Of a stretch of 64,000 nt of DNA, positions 43,034-51,958 are shown one piece after another. The translations under genes and the position numbers were made by a program. Below the pieces are notes generated by a model, which saw only the letters and a list, made by a program, of their open reading frames with translations, was not told the DNA's origin and searched no databases. This DNA is from an uncultured Clostridia bacterium (GTDB lineage: Bacteria; Bacillota; Clostridia; TANB77; CAG-508), in contig CAKPDR010000003.1 in NCBI GenBank assembly GCA_934149075.1, positions 62,001 to 126,000 of the forward strand. The letters are read 5' to 3'. Positions within the stretch are counted from its first letter, which is position 1; every line of letters begins with the position of its first letter.

Positions 43034-45094
43034 TTAATTTTCTGGAGTTTCTGCTTCTTCTGAATCTTCAACTGTTTCTGATTCTTTAGTCGCTTCTGCA
43101 TTTTCTTTTGGCACTTCTTCTGCATCTACTTCTGCAAAATCATTGTTCTCATCCCAACCTTCTTTACAATCCCAAAAATCCGCACAATCTTCTTCTTTTA
43201 TGTCTTCATAGCCATATTTTTTGAAGAATGTTTTCAGTTTTGGTGCAAAAACAATTACTGCAGGAGCTAATGGTAAAATTACTGGAATAATCTGTTTTAT
43301 CATTCCCTTTGCTTCCTCAGCATTTTTATCTTTGCCATCTAATTTCTTGCCATATGCAATAAATATTGCTACAGCAATTCCTATAAGCGCTACTAATTTT
43401 TTCAGATTCTCCTCATTAAAGAAGTCTTCATCAATTCCAAGTTTTTCACAAACTCTGTCCTGTACAAGTAATACACAGCCTTCTAATTGTTCTTTAATAT
43501 TTCCAATTTTTTTATCATTGAAAATAGCCACTGCACAAATTGCAATTGCAGCTGGAAGAACCTTTTTAATAGTGCTTTCCCAAGGTTTAATTGCTTTAAT
43601 TAACTTGTCCAATCCATTTGTTACTTCCTCTTCATCATGTTCGGCACCTTCATCTAATGCTGCTTTTTTCACTTTTCCATTGAAGTATGAAATAGCAGCT
43701 GTAGTTGCTACACCAATTGCAGCAATTCTTTTTAAATTCTTTTTGTCTTTCAAGCAATCTAAATCCACCCCTAAAGTATCTTTGGCTGTTTGGATAATGC
43801 TGTCTGATTTCATATCATCACCTTTCATTGCATAAGCCGCAAATGCCACACATGCAAATGGAGCTAAAACTTCTAAGTATTTTTCTCCTTTTGCAGTTGC
43901 TTCTCGTATTTTGTCATTTGCTGAATCTACTCCTTCACTAAATACTTTTTGGGCTAACATGGTGAGTATCCACATGGCAATTCTTGTATTTTGAGGATTA
44001 TTACCACCTTTAAATCCAAGTAATTCTCCTACAGATATTAACCTTGTATAGGTTTTTATTCCCAGAGGATTTGATATAGGTAACACTTTTTCCTCTTTAG
44101 ATGTAATTGGGTTTGCTCCCCAAACATCATCTTCTTCTGCTTTTACAATAAAAAGTGGTTCTCCACTATGAATAATTGTATCTCCTTCTTTTACAGTTGT
44201 TGATGGTACAAGTATTGATGGTAATGAAATTGTTGCGAGGTTACTGTACTCTGTCATCTGTTTTGTTTTTCTGTCAAAACCTCTAAATTTTCCTGTAGAG
44301 TATTCTACAACTGTTCCTAAGATTGTTGACTGAATCCGTTCATCTGTGTTTACTCCAAAGTCGATTCCAAAATCTTTAGACAGTTTGTTAATATCATTCA
44401 TTGCTAACATCATCATACTCTTTTCTCCTTTTGCTTTAAATTCCTCTGTTACGTTTTCACTTTTGGTTTCAGGTTCCTCTGTTTCTTCTTCACTTTCTGT
44501 TTCAGGTTCTCCTGTTGCATCTTCAATTTCTGCTTCAGGTTCTTCTGTTACATTGCCTTTCTCTTTTTCCAAAAAGCATACAATTTCAACTTCAATCTTC
44601 ATAACAAACATATCTTCAAGTAGTTTGCATACAGATTGTGTATAGAGACATTCGCTGCATTCCCCTTTACCATTTTGGCATCCGTCTCCAATTTTTTCTA
44701 TTAATTGTATTTTCATAAAAGAATTATACTCGCCTTCTTCTATGACTTTATCCATGTCTTTTAACTTAACAATTTTAGTTATGCGTATTCTTTCTTTTTC
44801 TCTTTTAAACTCCGAAAAAGGTATTTTTAAATTTACTTTTTCATCTTCGAAGTTCAAAAAAATACATGGATGATTCATACAAATATTTAATTCTTGTAAT
44901 TCTTCATTAATAGTAATTGTTACATATTTGGGTGTACTCATCATTAAATGATTCGAATCAAATCTGCGTGCACATGTAAGAGAAAAACCATCCAACGCAA
45001 AATTATATCTTAGCTCATGCCATTTACCACAGTAAGGACAACGCATCTCTATTTTTTTGGCCTTCTTAAAATCATCTGAACATATTTTGTTCAA
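43034..45094 (-). CDS. Orphan 686-residue protein: zinc-ribbon, acidic linker, membrane helices
   Basis: No family recognised. N-terminus has a zinc ribbon-like CPYCGKWHELRYN and later CQNGKGECSEC. Residues 185-240 are a Glu/Thr repeat linker (TEEPE, ATGEPE). The middle (about 245-370) is a beta-rich domain with KEGDTIIHSGEPLFIVK, resembling a biotinyl/barrel-sandwich motif. The C-terminal half has four or more Ala-rich hydrophobic helices (VLAPFACVAFAAYA, VLPAAIAICAVAIF, LVALIGIAVAIFIAYG, VILPLAPAVIVFAP). Start is TTG 45094 with GGAGG 8 nt upstream; no ATG nearby has a site. Codon use is less AT-biased than its neighbours. Possibly of mobile or phage origin, which is inference only. Confidence 0.65.
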   Translation of the reverse strand: MNKICSDDFKKAKKIEMRCPYCGKWHELRYNFALDGFSLTCARRFDSNHLMMSTPKYVTITINEELQELNICMNHPCIFLNFEDEKVNLKIPFSEFKREKERIRITKIVKLKDMDKVIEEGEYNSFMKIQLIEKIGDGCQNGKGECSECLYTQSVCKLLEDMFVMKIEVEIVCFLEKEKGNVTEEPEAEIEDATGEPETESEEETEEPETKSENVTEEFKAKGEKSMMMLAMNDINKLSKDFGIDFGVNTDERIQSTILGTVVEYSTGKFRGFDRKTKQMTEYSNLATISLPSILVPSTTVKEGDTIIHSGEPLFIVKAEEDDVWGANPITSKEEKVLPISNPLGIKTYTRLISVGELLGFKGGNNPQNTRIAMWILTMLAQKVFSEGVDSANDKIREATAKGEKYLEVLAPFACVAFAAYAMKGDDMKSDSIIQTAKDTLGVDLDCLKDKKNLKRIAAIGVATTAAISYFNGKVKKAALDEGAEHDEEEVTNGLDKLIKAIKPWESTIKKVLPAAIAICAVAIFNDKKIGNIKEQLEGCVLLVQDRVCEKLGIDEDFFNEENLKKLVALIGIAVAIFIAYGKKLDGKDKNAEEAKGMIKQIIPVILPLAPAVIVFAPKLKTFFKKYGYEDIKEEDCADFWDCKEGWDENNDFAEVDAEEVPKENAEATKESETVEDSEEAETPEN

Positions 45095-45187
45095 ATTTTT
45101 TTCCTCCTTATATAAAATTTATATAGTTTATTCTCCTTTCTTTAGAGTATATCTACCCTTGTTTTTCAACAGTAAATACCATGTAAT

Positions 45188-45216
45188 ATTTTATCATACT
45201 TTACATAAATTGTCAA
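45188..45216 (-). promoter_or_regulatory. Promoter of the 686-residue orphan gene
   Basis: TTGACA (45211-45216), 17 bp, TAAAAT (45188-45193). A TATAAATTTTATA-type inverted repeat lies just before the ribosome binding site. Confidence 0.72.
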
Positions 45217-45289
45217 CAAATTAAAAAAAAGCTATAAATTTGAAATAGCAAACCCGCAGTTAAATTGCAAAATAATATATTACTTTTCT

Positions 45290-45325
45290 ATTAAATTAAA
45301 AATCGCTAAAAATAATTAGCGATTT
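45290..45325 (-). terminator. Terminator of the radA-disA-cyclophilin unit
   Basis: AAATCGCTAA pairs with TTAGCGATTT (45300-45325). The minus-strand tail is TTTTTAATTT. Confidence 0.82.
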
Positions 45326-45330
45326 CATTT

Positions 45331-46152
45331 TTATTTATTATATTGATTCAAATTAATTCCATACGTTTTGTAAATCCAATCATAATAATTCCATGTTTCC
45401 AATGTGTCAGGTTTTCCATAATCAACTCCATAAGTTTCAACAGTAACTTTAGAAATTATTACATCATTAACAGGTGTACTTTTCTCTTTAGACTCTGTAG
45501 AATCACCACTTGAGCTACTAGAATCATCTCCAGAACTAGCTTCCTTAACCTCAACATTTTCAATATTATGAACAATATCCATACCTTCAATTACTTTTCC
45601 AAATGCTGCATAATAAGTATCTAATGATGAATTATCTGCTGTCATTATAAAGAATTGTGAACCTGCTGAATTATAACTTTCTGTTGTTAATGATTGTGAA
45701 TAACTTTTAGTATAATCAGCTCTTGCCATTGATATAACACCTTCCGTATGTTTTAGAGTATTCTTTTTATAATCATTTGCTAAGAATTCTCCTTTAATGC
45801 AGTAATCTCTATCTTCCTGATCAGTTATTCCCAAATTACTTAGTTTTGGAGAGCCAGTTCCATCTCCATTTGAGTCTCCACCTTGTATCATAAATCCTTT
45901 TACAATTCTATGAAATTTTAACCCATCATAGAATCCATTTTGTGCAAGTGCTATAAAGTTTGATACTGTTTGTGGTGCCATTTCTGGATATAATTCAAGT
46001 TTAATTGTTCCAAAGTCTTGAACTTCCATTGTAACTATTGGATTTTTAACCTCCATTGTTGCTTTTTTATAGTATCCATAAGCAACTCCACCTATTAATA
46101 CTATTATTAAAACTAATGCAATTATTGTAATAATATTTGATGCTTTTTTCAT
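45331..46152 (-). CDS. Membrane-anchored cyclophilin-type peptidyl-prolyl isomerase
   Basis: 273 residues. N-terminal membrane helix (9-27) exports a cyclophilin domain. LELYPEMAPQTVSNFIALAQ, GLKFHRIVKGFMIQGGD (catalytic Arg), NSAGSQFFIMTAD and AAFGKVIEGMD are present. It carries a Ser/Asp-rich insert (SSGDDSSSSSGD) and an extra C-terminal segment. It probably folds secreted proteins. It follows disA by 19 nt. Confidence 0.92.
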   Translation of the reverse strand: MKKASNIITIIALVLIIVLIGGVAYGYYKKATMEVKNPIVTMEVQDFGTIKLELYPEMAPQTVSNFIALAQNGFYDGLKFHRIVKGFMIQGGDSNGDGTGSPKLSNLGITDQEDRDYCIKGEFLANDYKKNTLKHTEGVISMARADYTKSYSQSLTTESYNSAGSQFFIMTADNSSLDTYYAAFGKVIEGMDIVHNIENVEVKEASSGDDSSSSSGDSTESKEKSTPVNDVIISKVTVETYGVDYGKPDTLETWNYYDWIYKTYGINLNQYNK

Positions 46153-46171
46153 TTTTTTCTTCCTTTCTTAT

Positions 46172-47245
46172 TTATATTAATATATTGTCAAATGCAAATT
46201 GTTCTTGCATTTTCTTTAATGTTTGCTTTATCGTTTTTGCTCTTACCTCTCCAATGCCGTCTACATTATCTAAATCACTTATTTCTGCAACTAAAATATG
46301 CTGAAACGACTTAAATGATTTTACTAAATTTTCTACTATTGAACTTGGCATTCTTGGTACTTTATTTAATATCCTATATCCTTTTGGATACACAGCAAGA
46401 TCTTCAAAGTTTTCAAAACTCTCATATCCTAAAATTTTGGCTATTGCCTGTTCTTTTATTAAATCTTCATGTCCTAACTTTGATAATTGTTCTAAAAGCT
46501 CCTCTGCTGATATTTCATTTACTTGATAATCCTTTACTAGGTAAAGTTCTTCCTTTTCCACTCCACCTATTAGTTCCTCTAATTGCATACTTACTAATCT
46601 GCCATCTTCTCCAAGCTCATATATCTTTTTCTTTATTTCATCAACTATCTTCATTACCATTTCTGCTCTTTGTATAACTGTTAATACATTGTCAAGTGTT
46701 ACTATATCATTAAATTCATACTCATTTAAAATACTTAATTTACTATCATATACTTTTCTATATTTTTCAAGAGTTTGAATTGCTTGATTTGCTTTATTTA
46801 GTACTGCTTCTGTATCCTCTAATATATATCTATTATTCTCTTTAAATACTGTTATTATATTTCGTCTTTGTGATATGCTTATTACTAATTCTCCAGTTTG
46901 TTTAGCTGTTCTTTCTGCGGTTCTATGTCTTGTCCCTGTTTCAACTGTTGGAATTTGATATGATGGAATTAATTGTGCATTTGCAAATAATATTTTTTTC
47001 ATATCTCCACTTAAAACTATAGCTCCATCCATTTTGGCTAATTCATATAATTTTGATGAAGTATAGTCTTCATTTATAAAAAATCCTCCATCAACCACTT
47101 CATCGATAACTTCTTGTTTATCAGTTATTAGTAATAAGGCTCCAGTCTTTGCTTTTAAAATATTGTCTAGTCCTTCTCTTATTGGTGTTCCTGGAGCAAT
47201 TTTTTTCAAAATTGCTGCAATTGGGTCTTCTTTAATTGAAGTCAT
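46172..47245 (-). CDS. disA: DNA integrity scanning protein, diadenylate cyclase
   Basis: 357 residues. It makes c-di-AMP from two ATP and senses branched DNA. DAC domain with MDGAIVL (DGA) and GTRHRTAER (RHR), then a helical spine and a C-terminal helix-hairpin-helix domain (AEISDLDNVDGIGEVRAKTI). The start is ATG 47245; an ATG at 47257 is also possible because the AAAGGG site lies between. It is directly downstream of radA, as in many Firmicutes. Confidence 0.96.
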   Translation of the reverse strand: MTSIKEDPIAAILKKIAPGTPIREGLDNILKAKTGALLLITDKQEVIDEVVDGGFFINEDYTSSKLYELAKMDGAIVLSGDMKKILFANAQLIPSYQIPTVETGTRHRTAERTAKQTGELVISISQRRNIITVFKENNRYILEDTEAVLNKANQAIQTLEKYRKVYDSKLSILNEYEFNDIVTLDNVLTVIQRAEMVMKIVDEIKKKIYELGEDGRLVSMQLEELIGGVEKEELYLVKDYQVNEISAEELLEQLSKLGHEDLIKEQAIAKILGYESFENFEDLAVYPKGYRILNKVPRMPSSIVENLVKSFKSFQHILVAEISDLDNVDGIGEVRAKTIKQTLKKMQEQFAFDNILI

Positions 47246-47277
47246 TATTAGTATCATCCCTTTCTGTTGCTCAAAAC

Positions 47278-48639
47278 TTATTTAATGCCTAACCTTCTTA
47301 ATGCTTCTCCTATATTCTTGACCCCTATTATATCTAATTTATACTCATCTTTCAAGCCTTTTTTATTATTTTCTGGAATTATACATGTTTTGAATCCCAA
47401 TTTTTCTGCTTCTTTCAACCTTTTTTCTATTAAATTAATTCTCCTTACTTCTCCTGTTAAGCCAACTTCACCCATTACAACTGTTGATTGTGGAATTGGT
47501 ATATTTCTATATGCAGATGCAACTGTTGCAATAATTCCTAAATCGACTGCTGGTTCTGAAAGTTTCATTCCTCCAGCTATATTTAAATAAACATCTTGAT
47601 TTCCAAGAGATAACCCTGCTCTTTTTTCAATAACAGCCATTAATACTGATAACCTATTATAATCAAAACCATTTGCAGTTCTTTTAGGCAAGCCAAAAAC
47701 AGTTTGAGATGTTAATGCTTGTATTTCTACAAGTATTGGTCTTGTTCCTTCAATACTTGCCACGATACACGAACCAGACGGATTATCTTCTCTTTCAGTT
47801 ATTAATATATCAGATGGATTTGTAACTTCACACATACCTTCTTGTCTCATTTCAAACATTCCAATTTCATTTGTTGAACCAAATCTATTTTTTACAGCTC
47901 TTAAAATTCTATATGTATTATATCTTTCTCCTTCTAAATAAAGAACTGTATCTACCATATGTTCCAACACTCTAGGACCTGCAATATTTCCTTCTTTAGT
48001 TACATGACCAATAATTATCGTTGTTATCTGTTGTGCTTTACATATTCTCATAATTTGTGAAGTAATCTCTCTTACTTGACTTACGCTCCCTGCAGCCGCT
48101 GATATCTCATCTGAATACATCGTTTGAATAGAATCAATAATTACAAGTTTTGGTTTCATATCTGATATTGCATCTTTCACAACATCTATATCAGTTTCTC
48201 CTAGAAACATTAACTCATCATTTTTTACATCTAATCTATCAGCTCTTAACTTTATCTGTTCAGCTGACTCTTCTCCAGAAACGTATAATACTTTTCCTTC
48301 GCCTTGTACCTTTTCACATAATTGCAAAATTAACGTTGATTTTCCTATACCAGGCTCTCCGCCAAGAAGTATAAGCGAACCATTCACCAGTCCTCCACCT
48401 AAGACTCTATCCAACTCTAAATATCCAGTAGATGTTCTATTAGCTTCTTGTCCAACATAACTATTTAATGGTTTTGGTGTATTATTTATCTTTTTTTCTA
48501 TTTTATTCGCTTCTGTATATTTTTCAATTTTTTGCTCATAAAATGTATTCCAACTATTACATGTTGGACATTTGCCTAACCATTTAGGCGACTCATTTCC
48601 ACATTCACTACATACAAATACTGTTTTTGCTTTTGCCAT
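47278..48639 (-). CDS. radA: DNA repair protein RadA
   Basis: 453 residues. Zinc finger CSECGNESPKWLGKCPTC, RecA-like ATPase with Walker A GGEPGIGKST, KNRFGSTNE (RadA-specific motif) and a C-terminal Lon-like P domain (GGMKLSEPAVDLGIIATV) lacking the catalytic Ser. It drives branch migration in recombination and natural transformation. It heads the radA-disA-ppi unit. Confidence 0.97.
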   Translation of the reverse strand: MAKAKTVFVCSECGNESPKWLGKCPTCNSWNTFYEQKIEKYTEANKIEKKINNTPKPLNSYVGQEANRTSTGYLELDRVLGGGLVNGSLILLGGEPGIGKSTLILQLCEKVQGEGKVLYVSGEESAEQIKLRADRLDVKNDELMFLGETDIDVVKDAISDMKPKLVIIDSIQTMYSDEISAAAGSVSQVREITSQIMRICKAQQITTIIIGHVTKEGNIAGPRVLEHMVDTVLYLEGERYNTYRILRAVKNRFGSTNEIGMFEMRQEGMCEVTNPSDILITEREDNPSGSCIVASIEGTRPILVEIQALTSQTVFGLPKRTANGFDYNRLSVLMAVIEKRAGLSLGNQDVYLNIAGGMKLSEPAVDLGIIATVASAYRNIPIPQSTVVMGEVGLTGEVRRINLIEKRLKEAEKLGFKTCIIPENNKKGLKDEYKLDIIGVKNIGEALRRLGIK

Positions 48640-48668
48640 TCTTTATTCTCCTATCAGAAAATTTTTTT

Positions 48669-48688
48669 CCGGGCAATTTTGTACCCGG
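48669..48688 (-). promoter_or_regulatory. GC-rich hairpin in the radA leader
   Basis: CCGGG and CCCGG arms enclose 10 nt in an otherwise very AT-rich leader, between the -10 box and the start codon. It lacks a T-tail on the minus strand, so it is more likely a leader structure than a terminator. Confidence 0.45.
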
Positions 48689-48701
48689 TACATTTTGTCC
48701 C

Positions 48702-48730
48702 ATAATATCATATTTTATTTAGAATTACAA
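48702..48730 (-). promoter_or_regulatory. radA promoter
   Basis: TTGTAA (48725-48730), 17 bp, TATTAT (48702-48707). It is divergent from the promoter at 48750-48778. Confidence 0.55.
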
Positions 48731-48749
48731 CTTTTGGCATTTATTTCCT

Positions 48750-48778
48750 TTGATTTTCGTCTTATATCATGTTACTAT
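48750..48778 (+). promoter_or_regulatory. Promoter of the 48856-49101 gene
   Basis: TTGATT (48750-48755), 17 bp, TACTAT (48773-48778). Confidence 0.5.
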
Positions 48779-48855
48779 ATTTATATAGATAGTTCAATTT
48801 TTTGATTATTTACTAGAACTTTTGTATTTATTTTGTGTTTAGATTGGAGGTTCTT

Positions 48856-49101
48856 ATGAATAAAATGTTTTTAGAGTTTAAAAATTTAAGTGAAGATACA
48901 TATAAAATTATGAAATATGGATTATTATTTTCAGGTCTTGTGTGCCTATCCGCGGTTGGAGTTTTACTTGCTTACATATTTTTAGGAGTTATTTTTTTTT
49001 ATCATTTAGGTTTAAGTTTATTACAATCTAGTTTTACATTTGCCGTTGAATTTATTGTTTGTGGCATTGTTGTTGATTTTATAAAGAAACGTGGTATTTG
49101 A
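48856..49101 (+). CDS. Small membrane protein, two helices
   Basis: 81 residues, two hydrophobic helices (about 20-43 and 45-70), basic end KKRGI. GGAGG lies 5 nt before ATG 48856; the upstream in-frame codons are not needed. It is divergent from radA and followed by its own terminator. No recognised family. Confidence 0.65.
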   Translation: MNKMFLEFKNLSEDTYKIMKYGLLFSGLVCLSAVGVLLAYIFLGVIFFYHLGLSLLQSSFTFAVEFIVCGIVVDFIKKRGI

Positions 49102-49136
49102 AATGGGATATTTTTTTATCCCATTATTATTTTTTG
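49102..49136 (+). terminator. Terminator of the 48856-49101 gene
   Basis: AATGGGATA and TATCCCATT arms (49102-49125), then ATTATTTTTTG. Confidence 0.85.
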
Positions 49137-49156
49137 TCACAAGATAATGGTTTTAA

Positions 49157-49185
49157 TTGACTTTTTTTCTTTTTATATTTACAAT
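49157..49185 (+). promoter_or_regulatory. Promoter of the BI-1 family gene
   Basis: TTGACT (49157-49162), 17 bp, TACAAT (49180-49185). Confidence 0.65.
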
Positions 49186-49236
49186 ATATTTTATAATTTA
49201 TTTATTATTGCATATATTAAGGAAGGTGGTGATATT

Positions 49237-49920
49237 ATGGAGACATATGATGATGGTAATGCTATTCATACTGTAGATACAAACCAAGTTCTTACTAATA
49301 CATTTTTTAGAATGTTTTTAGGTTTGCTTGCTAGTGCTTTGACTGCCTTTTATGTTTATAAATCCGGCTTATATATTTCTGTGCTTTCTAATGGAAGCTA
49401 TATGGCATTAGCTATTGTTGAAATTGCTGTTGTTTTAATTTTTTCTTTGTTGTTTAAAAAGCTTTCACCAACAGCTGTTACGATTTTATTTTTTGCATAT
49501 GCATTTATAAATGGTTTCACTTTATCTGTTATTTTTGTTGCTTATGAAATGACTTCCATTACTTATGCATTTGCAGGTACAGCTGCTGTATTTGGAATTT
49601 TATCTCTAATTGGCTATAAAACTGATAAAGATATTTCAAACTGGGGCACAATTTTAACTACAGCTCTTCTTGTTGGTGTTATTTTAACTATTATTAATAT
49701 CTTTGTTGGTAGCACTATGCTAGATATCGTTTTGGATTGGGCAATTTTACTTATTTTCTTTGGTTTGACTATTTATGATATGAATAAAATTAAACTTATG
49801 CAACAAGCTGGATTTTGTGATGATGAAAAGTTGTATGTCTATGGTGCAATGGAATTGTATCTAGATTTTATTAATATTTTTCTTCGTATTTTATCTTTGT
49901 TTGGAAAACGTAGAGATTAA
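49237..49920 (+). CDS. Bax inhibitor-1/YccA family membrane protein
   Basis: 227 residues, seven membrane helices, pH-sensitive Ca2+-leak family (B. subtilis YetJ is the structural model). Conserved features are NGFTLSVIFVAYEM, LIGYKTDKDIS and the end ELYLDFINIFLRILSLFG with the paired acidic residues. GGAAGGTGG lies 7 nt before ATG 49237; upstream in-frame codons include the promoter. It is monocistronic. Confidence 0.92.
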   Translation: METYDDGNAIHTVDTNQVLTNTFFRMFLGLLASALTAFYVYKSGLYISVLSNGSYMALAIVEIAVVLIFSLLFKKLSPTAVTILFFAYAFINGFTLSVIFVAYEMTSITYAFAGTAAVFGILSLIGYKTDKDISNWGTILTTALLVGVILTIINIFVGSTMLDIVLDWAILLIFFGLTIYDMNKIKLMQQAGFCDDEKLYVYGAMELYLDFINIFLRILSLFGKRRD

Positions 49921-49954
49921 TTTTAAAAATTTTTCAAATTTTTTCAAAAAAGCC

Positions 49955-49983
49955 TTGAATTTGTTTTATTTTTGTGCTATTAT
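49955..49983 (+). promoter_or_regulatory. tRNA-Pro promoter
   Basis: TTGAAT (49955-49960), 17 bp, TATTAT (49978-49983), about 30 nt before the tRNA. Confidence 0.65.
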
Positions 49984-50013
49984 ATATAAGCATTTAGCAA
50001 ATAAAACTTTTAT

Positions 50014-50089
50014 CGAGGCGTAGCGCAGTTGGTAGCGCGCGTGGTTTGGGACCATGAGGTCGCAGGTTCGATCCCTGTCGCCTCGACCA
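50014..50089 (+). tRNA. trnP: tRNA-Pro (UGG)
   Basis: 76 nt. The acceptor stem is CGAGGCG/CGCCTCG with encoded CCA end, the D-arm is standard, and the anticodon stem GTGG/CCAT with loop TTTGGGA gives anticodon TGG. The T-arm is CAGG-TTCGATC-CCTG. Its 3' end is the attachment site of the integrated element (50076 to about 59105). Confidence 0.97.
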
Positions 50090-50092
50090 TAT
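50080..50092 (+). repeat. attL core (tRNA-Pro 3' end)
   Basis: CCTCGACCATATT, the last bases of the tRNA plus 3, repeated exactly at 59093-59105. Sequence homologous to the host's downstream region continues for about 80 bp on both sides, suggesting the element brought a replacement tRNA end and terminator. Confidence 0.8.
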
Positions 50093-50149
50093 TAGACCGT
50101 TTTTCAAGGAAATTCATCAGAATTTGAAAACAGTCAACAAAATTTAAAA

Positions 50150-50192
50150 GTGCTATTTTCTAAGGATTTTAGAGAATAGCACAATTTTTTTG
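50150..50192 (+). terminator. tRNA-Pro terminator
   Basis: GTGCTATTTTCT pairs with AGAGAATAGCAC (50150-50182), then AATTTTTTTG. It is on the element side of the crossover; a related hairpin (TACTATTTTC... at about 59167-59187) is the displaced copy. Confidence 0.8.
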
Positions 50193-50239
50193 CGTTCTAA
50201 AAAATTCTCAAAAATTCCAATATTTTGTTCAGAAAAATG

Positions 50240-50290
50240 TTCCGCAATTTTTAAAATCTTAAAAAAAATTGTTCCGCAAATTTCCGCAAA
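50240..50290 (+). repeat. Direct repeats TTCCGCAAA, left end of the element
   Basis: Copies at 50240, 50272 and 50282. Related copies lie at 59011, 59024 (TTCCGTAAA) and inverted at 58979 near the right end. They could be integrase arm-type or origin-related sites. Confidence 0.6.
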
Positions 50291-50356
50291 GCAAAAATCA
50301 TTGATATTTAGCCACTTTCAGTGTTGTTCAAAAAAACTGAAAGGAGAACTATTGTT

Positions 50357-50836
50357 ATGGATTTTATACCTTATAAAGTAAATGAATATCTTGAAAATAC
50401 TTTTTATCAAGTTCCAAAAGAATTATTTACAAACCCTTATTATAAAAAACTAAATTCAGATAGCATATTTTTATATGCTCTTTTACTTGATAGACTATCT
50501 GTTTCAAGAAAAAATGAATGAATTGATGAAGATGGTAATGTATTTTTATTATTTGCAAGAAAAGGTGTTGAAAAGAAATTGAAATTATCAGATAAGACAG
50601 TTACTAAAACTTTTAAACTACTAGCTGAACATAAGCTAATATATGAGAAAAGATTAGGCTTTAGAAAAAAGAATATTATTTATGTTGGAAAAATAAATCA
50701 TGTACCAACATCAGAAATTATGAATCGTAAAAATTACGACTCAAGAAACGGAGAAAATACGATTCAGGAGTCAGAGAATTTACGATGTAGTAATAATAAA
50801 TATAATAAGAATAATTATAGTAATACACCCCAGTGA
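50357..50836 (+). pseudogene. RepA N-terminal-domain replication initiator, broken
   Basis: Translation from ATG 50357 (AAGGAG 10 nt upstream) gives the RepA_N signature: FYQVPKELFTNPYYKKLNSD, FLYALLLDRLSVS, then after a TGA (50519-50521) IDEDGNVFLLFARKGVEKKL and the wing SDKTVTKTFKLLAEHKLI. At the TGA, the family has Trp, so a single TGG to TGA change made a stop. The rest (to 50836) is the usual poorly conserved, Asn-rich end. I take it as a pseudogene, not stop readthrough. Confidence 0.78.
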
Positions 50837-51908
50837 AAAAATTTAGATGCAGTAATAAATTATGCAATGAATAGAGAAAAAACTGAAAATGGTATTTTAG
50901 TATCTGCAATAAATTGTTTACCACAAACAGCCTATTCTCAAATGATGCTAACTAAAAAAACATTTCATAAAGAAGATGGCAGATTAGGTTATTACATAAT
51001 ACAATCTTTTAATGGTAATGAAATCTCTCCAGATAAGTGCAACAAAATCGGAATAGAACTTGCTAAACAACTATGGAGAGTAAGTATCAAGTTATAGTTT
51101 GTACTCATACTAATAAGAAAAATATTCATAATCATATAGTTCTCAATTCTGTTTCATTTATTGATGGTAGCAAATACCACAACTCAAATGTTGAAATTGC
51201 ATTACTTCGACAAACAAATGATGATATTTGCAGAAAACATGGATTATCTATAATTAAAAGTACAGAAGCTACAAAATACCAAGAGTTTATAGATATATTA
51301 GCTTTTAAAGGCTATTATATTAAAAAGTCTAATAATGTTATATCTGTTTCTACTCCGTACTATAACAGAAATATAAGACTTGCCAGAGCCTTTGGAGAAG
51401 ATTACACATTTGATAATATAAAAACTAGAATATATCAACCTACTTTATATGATAGATATTTAAAAAGAACTAACAATGAAAAAGTATATAAAGTAAGAAT
51501 TTATGATGGTATTAAAATTGATCAAGAAAATTTAAAGACATCATCATTTTATAGATTATATGTTCATTATTTATATTTGCTTGGGAAATTACCACCTAGA
51601 ATCCATTATGAAGAAATAGATAAATTTAATAAATTAGCAGATGAAATGAATTTAATATGCACTTATAATCTAATAAGAAAGCTACTAATGAGTCTGATAA
51701 AACTATTATTAGGGCTAAAATAGAAACTATTACTGAAGATATTAATAAAATAAATTCTAAAATTCAAACTTGCAAACGAATTATTACTAATGCTGAAAAA
51801 GGCGAAAAAGAAACTATTTTAATAAATAATGGAGCATTAGAAAATCAACAAAATAATGAGCAGGAAAATTCAATTAATAAAAATAAAGATAAAAAAAGAA
51901 TTAGATAG
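50837..51908 (+). pseudogene. Relaxase/mobilization nuclease, broken
   Basis: Reads KNLDAVINYAMNREKTENG..., GRLGYYIIQSF, then a frameshift near 51075 and the catalytic HUH-like HTNKKNIHNHIVLNSVSF, followed by a second frameshift near 51665 and a charged tail (EKGEKETILINNGALENQ). The N-terminal methionine region with the active Tyr is missing, probably lost with the repA junction. It matches MOB_P-type relaxases by eye. Not functional. Confidence 0.78.
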
Positions 51909-51931
51909 AGCTCTTTAGTAGTTCTATCTAA
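51890..51931 (-). terminator. Terminator of the cargo operon
   Basis: TTAGATAGA and TCTATCTAA arms (51901-51931). The minus-strand tail is TTCTTTTTTTATC, just past the UDG-fold gene. Confidence 0.7.
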
Positions 51932-51958
51932 AATCTAAGTTATCTCATTACTAAATAA

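Noticed and set aside
45095..45330. Small gene between the orphan gene and the cyclophilin
   Set aside because: Only short frames without ribosome binding sites; the space is promoter, leader and terminator.
50357..51908. Genetic code with TGA as Trp
   Set aside because: Normal genes in the window stop at TGA, and the same element carries frameshifts and a TAA in the integrase, which recoding cannot explain.
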